Source: Pseudonocardia sp. C8
Lineage (GTDB): Bacteria > Actinomycetota > Actinomycetes > Mycobacteriales > Pseudonocardiaceae
Reading direction: 5' to 3'
Length of the DNA: 64,000 bases
Assembly (NCBI RefSeq): GCF_014267175.1
Contig: NZ_JACMTR010000002.1
Location: forward strand, 5,915,501 to 5,979,500
A program made the position numbers and the translations under genes. The notes beneath the pieces are model-generated. The model worked only from the letters and a program-made list of their open reading frames with translations, did not search any database and was not told where the DNA came from. Position 1 is the first letter of the stretch; the number at the start of each line of letters is the position of its first letter. Shown here piece by piece: positions 8,921-17,792 of the stretch.

Positions 8921-9544
8921 TCATCGCGGGCGGAACACGGCCAGCGCGGTCGCGAGCATCGCGTAGTACCCGGTGAGCCACACGAGCGCGGCGAGGGTGT
9001 CCCGGCCGAGCGCGGCCAGCGCCGCCGCGTACCGGTCGTCGTCGAGGTCGTGGCCGGTCAGCAGGGTCCGGACGACGTCGAGGGCGGTCCGCTCGGCACC
9101 GTCCAGGCCGTCCGGGACGGCGCCGTCCAGCAGTGCCTGCAGCTGCGGGCCGGACAGCCCGGTCTCCCGGGCGAGGCCCTCGTGCGCGGCCCACTCGAAC
9201 GCGCTGCCGTGGTGCACCGCGACGGCGAGGACGGCGATCTCGCGCAGCCGGGGCGGCAGGTCGTCGTCGAACCGCAGGGCCGCGCCGAGCTGCTGGACGG
9301 CGTCGCCGATCCGCGGCGAGAACAGCATTACGCCGAACGGCCCGAGCAGGCGGCCGCGGTCGTCGACGAGCGGGACCCGGGCCTGCGCCGCCCGCGGGCC
9401 GGTCGCGATGCGGGCGTGCAGGGCGGCGCGCTCGCCGTCGAGCCCGGCCGGGTCGAGCGGGGCGGTCCGCGGGGGACCGGACGGCCGCGGGCGGCCGCGC
9501 AGGTCGTCGCCGGTGGCCTGCGCGGTCGGGTCGTCGGTCGTCAC
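8921..9544 (-). CDS. carboxymuconolactone decarboxylase / AhpD-like protein
   Basis: This 207-residue protein has the AhpD-like all-helical core (LGAALRFDDDLPPRLREIAVLAVAVHHGS, then FEWAAHEGLARETGLS), as in plant- and actinobacterial-type CMD proteins. The His of the EWAAHE motif is present. The redox CxxC of AhpD is absent, so peroxidase function is unlikely. The start is GTG 9544; a minus-strand TAGGCT (complement of 9553-9558) lies eight bases upstream, suggesting a leaderless mRNA. It is divergent from the MarR gene with only 25 bp between starts, so the MarR protein probably controls it. Confidence 0.78.
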   Translation of the reverse strand: MTTDDPTAQATGDDLRGRPRPSGPPRTAPLDPAGLDGERAALHARIATGPRAAQARVPLVDDRGRLLGPFGVMLFSPRIGDAVQQLGAALRFDDDLPPRLREIAVLAVAVHHGSAFEWAAHEGLARETGLSGPQLQALLDGAVPDGLDGAERTALDVVRTLLTGHDLDDDRYAAALAALGRDTLAALVWLTGYYAMLATALAVFRPR

Positions 9545-9552
9545 ACCGGCGG

Positions 9553-9562
9553 AGCCTACGAT
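9553..9562. promoter_or_regulatory. overlapping -10 elements of two divergent leaderless promoters
   Basis: On the plus strand TACGAT (9557-9562) is followed by seven bases and then GTG 9570. On the minus strand TAGGCT (complement of 9553-9558) is followed by eight bases and then GTG 9544. Both fit the actinobacterial leaderless spacing, and the two hexamers share two bases. Only one polymerase could open this site at a time. Confidence 0.5.
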
Positions 9563-9569
9563 CGGCACC

Positions 9570-10106
9570 GTGCCCACGAGCCCCGATCCCGTGCCGGAGG
9601 GGTTCCTGTCGTTCGCCGAGACGGCGCTCGACCGGACCGGGGAGCGGCTGCCGGGCACCGACCGGTCCGCGATGGCGATGGTGCTGCTGCTGCACCGGGT
9701 CGCGTCCGCGATCGTGTACGACCTGGAGTCCACCGTGCACCGGCCGGCCGGCTGGAGCTGGTCGGCGTTCCGGCTGCTGTTCACGTTGTGGGTCTCGGGG
9801 CCGCAGGAGGCGGCCCGGTGCGCCGAGCTGGCCGGGATGAGCCGGGCCGCGGTCTCCAGCCTGGCCAAGACCCTGGAGGCGGCCGGGCTGGTCGAGCGCG
9901 CCGACGACCCCCGGGACCGGCGGACCGTGGTGCTCGGCCTGACCGCCTCGGGCGCCGCACGGCTGCAGGAGACCTTCGGCGTGCACAACAAGCGCGAGGC
10001 GGACTGGGCGGGGCTGCTCACGGCCGACGAGCTCGCCACGCTCAACGGGCTGCTCGCCAAGCTGGCCGCGGCCGCCCAGGAGCAGGACTGGATCCGCCGC
10101 CGCTGA
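9570..10106 (+). CDS. MarR family transcriptional regulator
   Basis: This 178-residue winged-helix repressor has the recognition segment CAELAGMSRAAVSSLAKTLEAAGLVERADDPRDRRTVVLGLT in the usual MarR position (about residues 88-130). A dimerisation helix lies on each side. It is divergent from the AhpD-like gene and upstream of the homogentisate operon, whose promoter region carries a 13-bp palindrome. Aromatic acids or their CoA esters are common ligands of this family, so control of the aromatic operon is plausible. GTG 9570 lies seven bases after TACGAT. Confidence 0.85.
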   Translation: MPTSPDPVPEGFLSFAETALDRTGERLPGTDRSAMAMVLLLHRVASAIVYDLESTVHRPAGWSWSAFRLLFTLWVSGPQEAARCAELAGMSRAAVSSLAKTLEAAGLVERADDPRDRRTVVLGLTASGAARLQETFGVHNKREADWAGLLTADELATLNGLLAKLAAAAQEQDWIRRR

Positions 10107-10129
10107 CCCTGGCGTTCCGCGGCACGACG

Positions 10130-10142
10130 TCGTACCGTACGA
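10130..10142. promoter_or_regulatory. palindrome TCGTAC-C-GTACGA, candidate MarR operator
   Basis: Perfect 6-bp arms surround one central base, in the 92-bp gap between the marR stop and the metallo-hydrolase start at 10199. The site lies upstream of the homogentisate operon and is the kind of short palindrome bound by MarR dimers. Confidence 0.5.
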
Positions 10143-10198
10143 AGGTAGTAAAAGGTTTGATCGTCTCCTGACAATGCCGTCCCGGAGGTTCTCCCACC

Positions 10199-11161
10199 AT
10201 GGCCAAGCCGTTCGCCTCGTCCGCCGACACCGCGGCGAAGGAGCAGACCCTGGAGGTGCTCGCCGACGGCGTCTACGCGCTGACGGCCGAGGGCGACCCG
10301 AACATCGGCGCGATCGAGGGCGAGGACTTCCTGGTCTGCTTCGAGGCCCTCGCGACGCCGGTCGCCGCGGCGAAGTGGCTGGAGCGGCTGCGCGAGCACA
10401 CCGACAAGCCGATCCGCTACCTCGTCCTGTCGCACTACCACGCCGTCCGCGTCCTGGGCGCGAGCGCGTTCGACGCGCAGACGATCGTCGCCCACGAGAC
10501 CACCGCCGCGCTGATCGCCGAACGCGGCCTGCAGGACTGGGAGTCGGAGTTCGCCCGGATGCCGCGCCTCGCCGAGGGTGCGGACTCCGTGCCCGGGCTG
10601 ACCTGGCCGACCATGACCTTCGCCGACCGGCTCACGATCGACCTCGGCGGCGACCGCGGCGAGCTCGTCCTGGCCCACCACGGCCGCGGGCACACCGAGG
10701 GCGACATCACCGCGTGGCTGCCCCGGCACAAGATCCTGTTCGCCGGTGACCTGGTCGAGGCGCAGGCCGCGCTCTACACCGGCGACGCGTTCCACCGCGA
10801 CTGGGCGGGCGGCACGCTGGACGCGGTGGCGGCACTCGGCGCGGAGCAGCTGGTCGGCGGGCGGGGCGCGGTCAGCCGCGGTCGCGCCGAGGTCGACGCC
10901 GCGATCGCCCAGACCCGGCACTTCCTGCAGGCCATGATCGCCGAGGTGGGTGCGGTGCAGCGGCGCGGCGGGACGCTGAAGGAGGCGTTCGAGGCCACGC
11001 ACGCCGCACTGGTCGACGACTACGGCCACTGGCCGATCTTCGAGCACTGCCTGCCGTTCGACGTCTCCCGGCTGTGGGACGAGCTGTCCGGGGTCGAGCG
11101 GCCGGTGATCTGGACGGCCGAACGCGACCGGGAGGTCTGGGCGCAGCTGCAGGGAGCCTGA
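10199..11161 (+). CDS. MBL-fold metallo-hydrolase with degenerate metal motif
   Basis: This 320-residue metallo-beta-lactamase-fold protein begins the homogentisate operon. It retains His79 and His81 (SHYHAVR), His165 (GHTEGD) and Asp184 (FAGDLV). The canonical HxHxDH is changed: positions 83-84 are Val-Arg instead of Asp-His, so the second metal site is lost. One metal at most is expected, and hydrolase activity is uncertain. RBS GGAGG lies about 10 bases before the ATG. The monooxygenase gene follows after three bases. A role in ring-cleavage-product or ester handling is only a guess. Confidence 0.82.
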   Translation: MAKPFASSADTAAKEQTLEVLADGVYALTAEGDPNIGAIEGEDFLVCFEALATPVAAAKWLERLREHTDKPIRYLVLSHYHAVRVLGASAFDAQTIVAHETTAALIAERGLQDWESEFARMPRLAEGADSVPGLTWPTMTFADRLTIDLGGDRGELVLAHHGRGHTEGDITAWLPRHKILFAGDLVEAQAALYTGDAFHRDWAGGTLDAVAALGAEQLVGGRGAVSRGRAEVDAAIAQTRHFLQAMIAEVGAVQRRGGTLKEAFEATHAALVDDYGHWPIFEHCLPFDVSRLWDELSGVERPVIWTAERDREVWAQLQGA

Positions 11162-11164
11162 GCC

Positions 11165-12790
11165 GTGTGGGCACACGATCCCGTCGTCGTGATCGGTGCC
11201 GGCCCGGTCGGGCAGACGACGGCGCTGCTGCTGGCCCGCTGGGGTGTGCCGTCGATCGTGCTCGACCGCCGCCCGGAACGGGACGCCGTCGGCTCGAAGG
11301 CCATCTGCCAGCACCGTGACGTGCTCGACGTCTGGGAGGCGGTCGGCGCCGGCCGCCGGATCGCCGACGAGGGCGTCACCTGGACGACGGCGCGGACCTA
11401 CCACCACGGGGCGGAGCTGTTCTCGCAGACCATCGCCGACCCGGGCCGCTCGGCGTTTCCGCCGTTCGTGAACATCTCGCAGTGCCGGACCGAGCAGGTG
11501 CTCGACGAGCGCATCGCGGCGCAGCCGCTGATCGAGGTCCGCTGGGGCCGCGAGGTCACCGGGATCTCCCAGGACGACCACGGGGTCACCGTCGACGCGG
11601 GCGGCGCGGTCCGCGGCTCCTACGCGGTGGTGTGCGCCGGCGCCCGCAGCGATCTCCTGCGCCGCGGGCTCGGGGTCTCCTTCGAGGGTCACAGCTTCGA
11701 CGACCGCTTCCTGATCTGCGACATCCGCGCCGAGCTGCCGGGCTGGGCGAACGAGCGGCGGTTCCACTTCGACCCGGAGTGGAACCCGGGCCGGCAGGTA
11801 CTGATCCACCCGTGCCCGGACTCGACGTTCCGCATCGACTGGCAGGTCCCGGCCGGCTACGACCTCGACGCCGAGACGGCGTCCGGCGCGCTCGACGCCC
11901 GGATCCGGCGCATCATCGGTGACGTGCCGTACGAGGTCGTGTGGTCCTCGGTCTACCGCTTCCACTCGCGGGCGGTGGACCGGATGCGGTGCGGCCGGGT
12001 GCTGCTCGCCGGCGACACCGCGCACCTGGTGTCGCCGTTCGGCGCCCGCGGGCTGAACTCCGGTGTCGCCGACGCCGAGAACGCCGCCTGGAAGATCGCC
12101 TGGGTCGGGTACGGGCGCGCGCCCGAGGCGCTGCTGGAGACCTACCACGACGAGCGGCACGCCGCCGCCGTGGAGAACATCGAGGTCACGACGGCGACGA
12201 TGGACTTCCTGGTCCCGCCGGACGCCGAGCGGGCCCGGTACCGGGCCGACGTGCTGTCCCGCGCCGCGTCCGATCCCGAGGCCCGGGCCCGGGTCGACTC
12301 CGGCCGGCTCTCCGAACCGTTCTGGTACGTCGACTCGCCGCTCACCACCCCGGACCCCGACCGCCGGTTCGCCGGGCGGCCGCCGCGCGGCCAGGCGCCG
12401 CCGCCCGGCCCCGGGGTGCTGGTCCCGGACGGCCCGGCGACCCTGCCCGACGGCACACCGACCCGGCTGCGGGCGCTGGCCCGCGACGGGTTCCTGCTGC
12501 TGCTCGGCACCGGCGCCGACGACGCGGCGGCCCGCGCCGTGGCGCAGGAGCAGCCCGGCCCGGTCCGGGTGCTGTCCCTCGACGCCCTGGACGGCGAGGA
12601 GGCCGGCCCGGCGGAGATCCTCGGCGCCCGCCCCGGCGAGGTGTGGGTGGTCCGCCCGGACGCGCACGTCGCCGCCGTCCTGCACCGGCCGTCCCGCGAC
12701 GACCTCGCCGCCGCACTCGCCCGCGCCACCGCGCGGACCGTCCGTCCCAGGGAGGAGAACCCCGATGGCGTACTACCGGCACGTCGGTGA
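11165..12790 (+). CDS. FAD-dependent aromatic monooxygenase (PHBH/MhpA-like)
   Basis: This 541-residue class A flavoprotein hydroxylase has the N-terminal dinucleotide motif IGAGPVGQTTA (GAGPVG at 11-16), the conserved DR(x)n segment after strand 2 and the C-terminal flavin-ribityl motif LLAGDTAHLVSPFGARGLNSG (GD at 283-284). The last 120 residues resemble the thioredoxin-like tail of this family. It would hydroxylate an aromatic acid using NAD(P)H and O2. Its position directly before hmgA suggests that it makes homogentisate, for instance from a hydroxyphenylacetate, but substrate is inference. The 3' end overlaps hmgA by 26 bp. Confidence 0.85.
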   Translation: MWAHDPVVVIGAGPVGQTTALLLARWGVPSIVLDRRPERDAVGSKAICQHRDVLDVWEAVGAGRRIADEGVTWTTARTYHHGAELFSQTIADPGRSAFPPFVNISQCRTEQVLDERIAAQPLIEVRWGREVTGISQDDHGVTVDAGGAVRGSYAVVCAGARSDLLRRGLGVSFEGHSFDDRFLICDIRAELPGWANERRFHFDPEWNPGRQVLIHPCPDSTFRIDWQVPAGYDLDAETASGALDARIRRIIGDVPYEVVWSSVYRFHSRAVDRMRCGRVLLAGDTAHLVSPFGARGLNSGVADAENAAWKIAWVGYGRAPEALLETYHDERHAAAVENIEVTTATMDFLVPPDAERARYRADVLSRAASDPEARARVDSGRLSEPFWYVDSPLTTPDPDRRFAGRPPRGQAPPPGPGVLVPDGPATLPDGTPTRLRALARDGFLLLLGTGADDAAARAVAQEQPGPVRVLSLDALDGEEAGPAEILGARPGEVWVVRPDAHVAAVLHRPSRDDLAAALARATARTVRPREENPDGVLPARR

Positions 12791-13964
12791 CGTCCCGCCG
12801 AAGCGGCACACCCAGCACCGCAGGCCCGACGGGACGCTCTACTACGAGGAGCTGATGGGCGAGGAGGGGTTCTCGTCGGACTCGTCGCTGCTCTACCACC
12901 GCGGCGTGCCGTCGGCGGTGGTCGACGCGACCCCGTGGGAGCTGCCCGACCAGTCGCTGGCCGAGAACCGGCCGCTGATCCCGCGGCACCTGCGGCTGCA
13001 CGAGCTCGGCGCCCGGGACTGGAAGGCCGTCGACCCGGTCACCGGGCGCCGGCTGGTGCTGGGCAACGCCGACGTGCGGATCTCCTACGTCGTGGCCGGA
13101 GAGGCGAGCCCGCTCTACCGCAATGCCGTCGGCGACGAGTGCGTCTACGTCGAGTCCGGCTCGGCCACCGTCGAGACCGTGTTCGGCATGCTCGCGGCCC
13201 GCCAGGGCGACTACGTGTTGCTGCCGCGCTCGACCACCCACCGGTGGGTGCCGGAGGGCTCGGACCCGCTGCGGCTCTACGCGATCGAGGCCACCTCGCA
13301 CATCGCGCCGCCGAAGCGCTACCTGTCGCGCTACGGCCAGCTGCTCGAGCACGCCCCGTACTGCGAGCGCGACCTGCACGGCCCGGGGGAGCCGCTGCTC
13401 GCCGAGGGCACCGATGTCGAGGTCCTGGTCAAGCACCGCGGCGGCGAGCACGGCATCACCGGCACCCGCTACGTCGTGCCCACCCACCCGTTCGACGTCG
13501 TGGGCTGGGACGGCTGCCTGTACCCGTACACGTTCAACGTCGCCGACTTCGAACCGATCACCGGGCGGGTCCACCAGCCGCCACCGGTCCACCAGGTCTT
13601 CGAAGGCAACAACTTCGTGATCTGCAACTTCGTGCCGCGCAAGGTCGACTACCACCCGCTCGCGGTGCCGGTGCCCTACTACCACGCCAACGTCGACTCC
13701 GACGAGGTCATGTTCTACTGCGGCGGCGACTACGAGGCCCGCAAGGGCTCCGGGATCGGGCAGGGCTCGATCTCCTTGCATCCCGGCGGGCACAGCCACG
13801 GCCCGCAGCCCGGCGCGGTCGAACGGGCGCTGGGCGCCGAGTACTTCGACGAGCTCGCCGTCATGGTCGACACCTTCCGCCCGCTCGCCCTCGGCGAGGG
13901 CGGCACCGCGAGCGAGGACCCCGCATACGCCTGGACCTGGGCCGGTCGCGGCCCGGCGTCGTGA
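12765..13964 (+). CDS. hmgA: homogentisate 1,2-dioxygenase
   Basis: This 399-residue cupin-fold iron dioxygenase opens the homogentisate ring to maleylacetoacetate. Visible features are the N-terminal MAYYRHVGDVPPKRHTQHR, the cupin segments GDECVYVESGSATVETVFG and GDYVLLPRSTTHRWVP, and the metal region MFYCGGDYEARKGSGIGQGS, followed by HPGGHSHGPQ (His339, His343, His345). RBS AGGGAGGAG precedes ATG 12765. It is translationally coupled to the monooxygenase and followed by hpd after 17 bases. The next enzymes, maleylacetoacetate isomerase and fumarylacetoacetase, are not in the window. Confidence 0.92.
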   Translation: MAYYRHVGDVPPKRHTQHRRPDGTLYYEELMGEEGFSSDSSLLYHRGVPSAVVDATPWELPDQSLAENRPLIPRHLRLHELGARDWKAVDPVTGRRLVLGNADVRISYVVAGEASPLYRNAVGDECVYVESGSATVETVFGMLAARQGDYVLLPRSTTHRWVPEGSDPLRLYAIEATSHIAPPKRYLSRYGQLLEHAPYCERDLHGPGEPLLAEGTDVEVLVKHRGGEHGITGTRYVVPTHPFDVVGWDGCLYPYTFNVADFEPITGRVHQPPPVHQVFEGNNFVICNFVPRKVDYHPLAVPVPYYHANVDSDEVMFYCGGDYEARKGSGIGQGSISLHPGGHSHGPQPGAVERALGAEYFDELAVMVDTFRPLALGEGGTASEDPAYAWTWAGRGPAS

Positions 13965-13969
13965 GCTGA

Positions 13970-15178
<1,209 letters not shown>

Positions 15179-15506
15179 CGGCTGTGCCGGCCCGGTCTGC
15201 AGGTGTTCTCGGGTCCGGGATCGGGCTTGGCATCGGCCGGCCGCCGTGTCGACGCGAGTAGGTCGTGGCGGGACCGGCGACGTCCCGACCGGGCGGGCGC
15301 GGCCAGCTCCTCGACCCGTTCGGCCCGGTGCCGGGTTCGAACAGATCCCGCTCCGCCGCACCACCGGGCAACGGTGCCTTGCAGGCGCGTCTCCCGGAGG
15401 TGCCGCGCCGGCCGACGCGTCGACACCGTTGGGCCGTCCGAGTGAACTTGCGCGGAGGGGTGCATCACGACCCGGTCTTGTCGGGGGTCGCACGTATGTT
15501 CGATTC
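15179..15506. other. intergenic region between hpd and the DUF222 gene
   Basis: About 330 bases without a credible gene. The only feature seen is the SOS box with an embedded -10 at its right end. No hairpin ending in a T run was found after hpd. Confidence 0.5.
15488..15503. promoter_or_regulatory. LexA (SOS) box overlapping a leaderless promoter
   Basis: TCGCACGTATGTTCGA matches the actinobacterial SOS consensus TCGAAC-N4-GTTCGA at all but one position. The TATGTT inside it (15495-15500) is six bases before ATG 15507, a leaderless arrangement. LexA binding here would cover the -10 directly. Confidence 0.7.
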
Positions 15507-17614
15507 ATGGCCGAGGTGGTGGAGCTGATCGACCGGGCAGCAGGATTGCCGCCCGGCCCGGAGCTCGCCACCGTCCTGGCCGAACTACCGTGGGAGAAGC
15601 TGCCCAACGACCGGCTGGTCGAGGTGCTGCAGGCCCGCGACCGGCAGCTGGCCCACGAGAACGCCGGGTTCTACGCCGGGCTGGTGGAGATCAGCCACGC
15701 GGCCGCGGTCGCCGACCTGCCCGAGAACACCGCCTCTCGGGCCGAGGCCGTTGTGCGGTCGGAGGACCAGTTCGAGTGGGCGGCCGGGGAGATCGCGGCC
15801 GGGCTGACCTGGACCCGGGCTCGCGCCGAGCGTGAGCTCGGGTTCGCCACCACCCTGTGCCAGCGGCTGCCGTGGGTGTTCACCGCGCTCGAGGAGGGTC
15901 GGATCGACCTGGCGAAGGTCCGGGTGCTGGTCGACTACCTCGACCCCGGCACCGGGGACCTCACCGCCGAGCAGGCCCGGAAGCTGTGCGATCGGTTCCT
16001 GCCCCAGGCGCCGGGGTGGACCACCGCCCAGCTGCGCGACCGGCTCTACCGGGCCCTGCTGCACCTGAACCCGGCCCTGCGCCGGCGCCGCTACCAGCGC
16101 GCCGTGCAGGCCCGCGGCCTGGCGCTCTACCTGGACCCGCACACCGGCACCGCCACCCTGACCGGCACCGGGCTGCCCGCCGACGAGGCCGCCGCCGCGG
16201 CCGCCCGCCTGGACCGGCTGGCCGCGGCCTGCCGGCGGGCCGGACACCCCGGCACCCTGGCCCAGATCAGCACGGACCTGTATCTGGGGATGCTCGACGG
16301 CGCCTTCCACGGCCTGACCGAGGCCGAGATCATCGACCGGCTCCTGGCCTCCCCCGCCCCGAAGACCAGCCCACCGACACCACCACCACCGCGGACGCCG
16401 TCACCGCCGACACCGCGACCAGCGGCACCGCCACCGGCACCGACGACGGCGAGGTCGGCGCGGGCGAGTCCGGCCCCGGAGAATCCGACGTGAGTGAGTC
16501 CGGCACCGGCACCGGCACCGGCACCGGCACCGGCACCGGCACCGGCAACGGCGACTCGGCCGGCACCGGGACCGGGTCGAGTCCTGCGGGCAGGCCGTCG
16601 ACCGGCCCGGCCGGGGACCCGCCCGCGGCCGAACAGCCGGCCCAGGACCGGTGGGCGCACGACCGGGTCGCCACCCGCGAAGGCATCGAACTCCGCGTCG
16701 GACTCGGCACCCTCGCCGGCCGCGACGACCGCCCCGGCGACATCCCCGGCCTCGGCCCGATCACCGCCCACACCGCCCGCACCGCCGCCACCACCCAACA
16801 CCGCGGCGCCCGCTGGATCTTCGCCATCACCGACCCCGACGGCTACCTCCTGCTGGCCGGACCGCTGCGCCGCCGCCCCCGCACCCGCGCCCCGAACAAC
16901 CCGAACGCCCCGAACCCGCCCGGCACCCCGCCCGGTGCGCCGCCGGTGCGCGGCGGAGTCGTCGAGCTCCACATCAGCCTCGACGAGCTCGACCGCTACG
17001 CCACCGACCCCCAACTGGCCGACTGGCACCCACTGCTCGCCGAGATCGCCCACGCCTGGGCCGACCGCGACACCCGGCACGCCCGACTCGACGCCGACCC
17101 CACCGCCCGGTTCGCCCGCGGACCCCTGGCCACCCACATCCAGGTCCGGGACCACACCTGCATCGGCCCCGGCTGCACCCGCCCGGCCCGACGCTCCGAG
17201 CTCGACCACACCACCGACCACGACCACGGCGGACCGACCGTGCCCGCCAACATCGGACCCTGCTGCGGCCGCCACCACACCGACAAGGACCGCGGCTGGA
17301 CCCTGACCCAACCCGAACCCGGCCGGTTCTGCTGGAAGAGCCCCTTGGGGCGCACCTACCGCACCCGCGGCGAACCCGTCCGCCCCGACCTCCCCGGCCC
17401 CGACCCGGCCGACCCCGGCCGGGCCGACTCCGACCCGCCCGACCCGGACCCGCAGGAGCACGAGGAGCCGGGCGAACAGACCGCCGCCGAAGTCGACCGG
17501 GACCTGCGGAAGCACGACACGCTGCTACTGCAACGCCCGGCGACCAACCCGCCCCTGCCACCACCACCACCGAAACCGCAAACGAAGCCGGACGACGAGC
17601 CGCCGCCGTTCTGA
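15507..17614 (+). pseudogene. DUF222 (13E12-type) / HNH endonuclease, frameshifted
   Basis: The N-terminal DUF222 domain (MAEVVELIDRAAGLPPG, through AAGEIAAGLTWTRARAERELG and EEGRIDLAKVRVLVDYLDPG) runs in one frame to about 16350. The C-terminal half continues one base out of phase. It has a Gly-Thr repeat and the HNH nuclease module CIGPGCTRPARRSELDHTTDH, then PANIGPCCGRHHTDKD, ending at 17614. The shift maps to the C-rich run near 16347-16358; one extra C there would restore a single frame. Each half is intact, so a sequencing error or slippage in the C run is possible. These proteins are multi-copy in actinobacteria and some are SOS-induced. Cellular role is unknown. Confidence 0.75.
16502..16543 (+). 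repeat. hexanucleotide tandem repeat (GGCACC)x7
   Basis: Seven exact copies of GGCACC encode a Gly-Thr run in the linker between the DUF222 and HNH halves, followed by one variant copy GGCAAC. A 6-bp unit keeps the frame, so copy-number changes would alter linker length only. Confidence 0.9.
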
Positions 17615-17751
17615 CCGTCTCGGGCACGTCGAATCCGGGCTCGCCACTGTGCCCGGGTGCGGCTCGCGCACGTACTCGGTGCCCTCCCGGACGGCGGCGG
17701 CGACCCGGTCCCGGGCGGCCTGCACGGCGAACGTGCCGGTGCAGCGGGCTC

Positions 17752-17762
17752 GGGGGGGGGGG
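17752..17762. repeat. homopolymer of 11 G
   Basis: Eleven consecutive G lie in the gap between the converging DUF222/HNH and amidase genes. It is not inside a gene. The length is prone to slippage and to sequencing error. Confidence 0.85.
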
Positions 17763-17792
17763 CGTGGCCCGCGCCCAGCCCGCGGAGGCCGA

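Noticed and set aside
8921..12685. 1254-codon minus-strand frame
   Set aside because: Only its last 207 codons (8921-9544) encode a recognisable protein. The rest is antisense to the MarR gene and the homogentisate operon.
17525..17725. Minus-strand fragment MQAARDRVAAAVREGTEYV
   Set aside because: It looks slightly protein-like but overlaps the HNH gene end, has no start signal and no recognised family. It may be a gene remnant, but I cannot support it.
17752..17762. G11 run as a phase-variation switch
   Set aside because: It is outside any gene or obvious promoter, so no switching role can be assigned.
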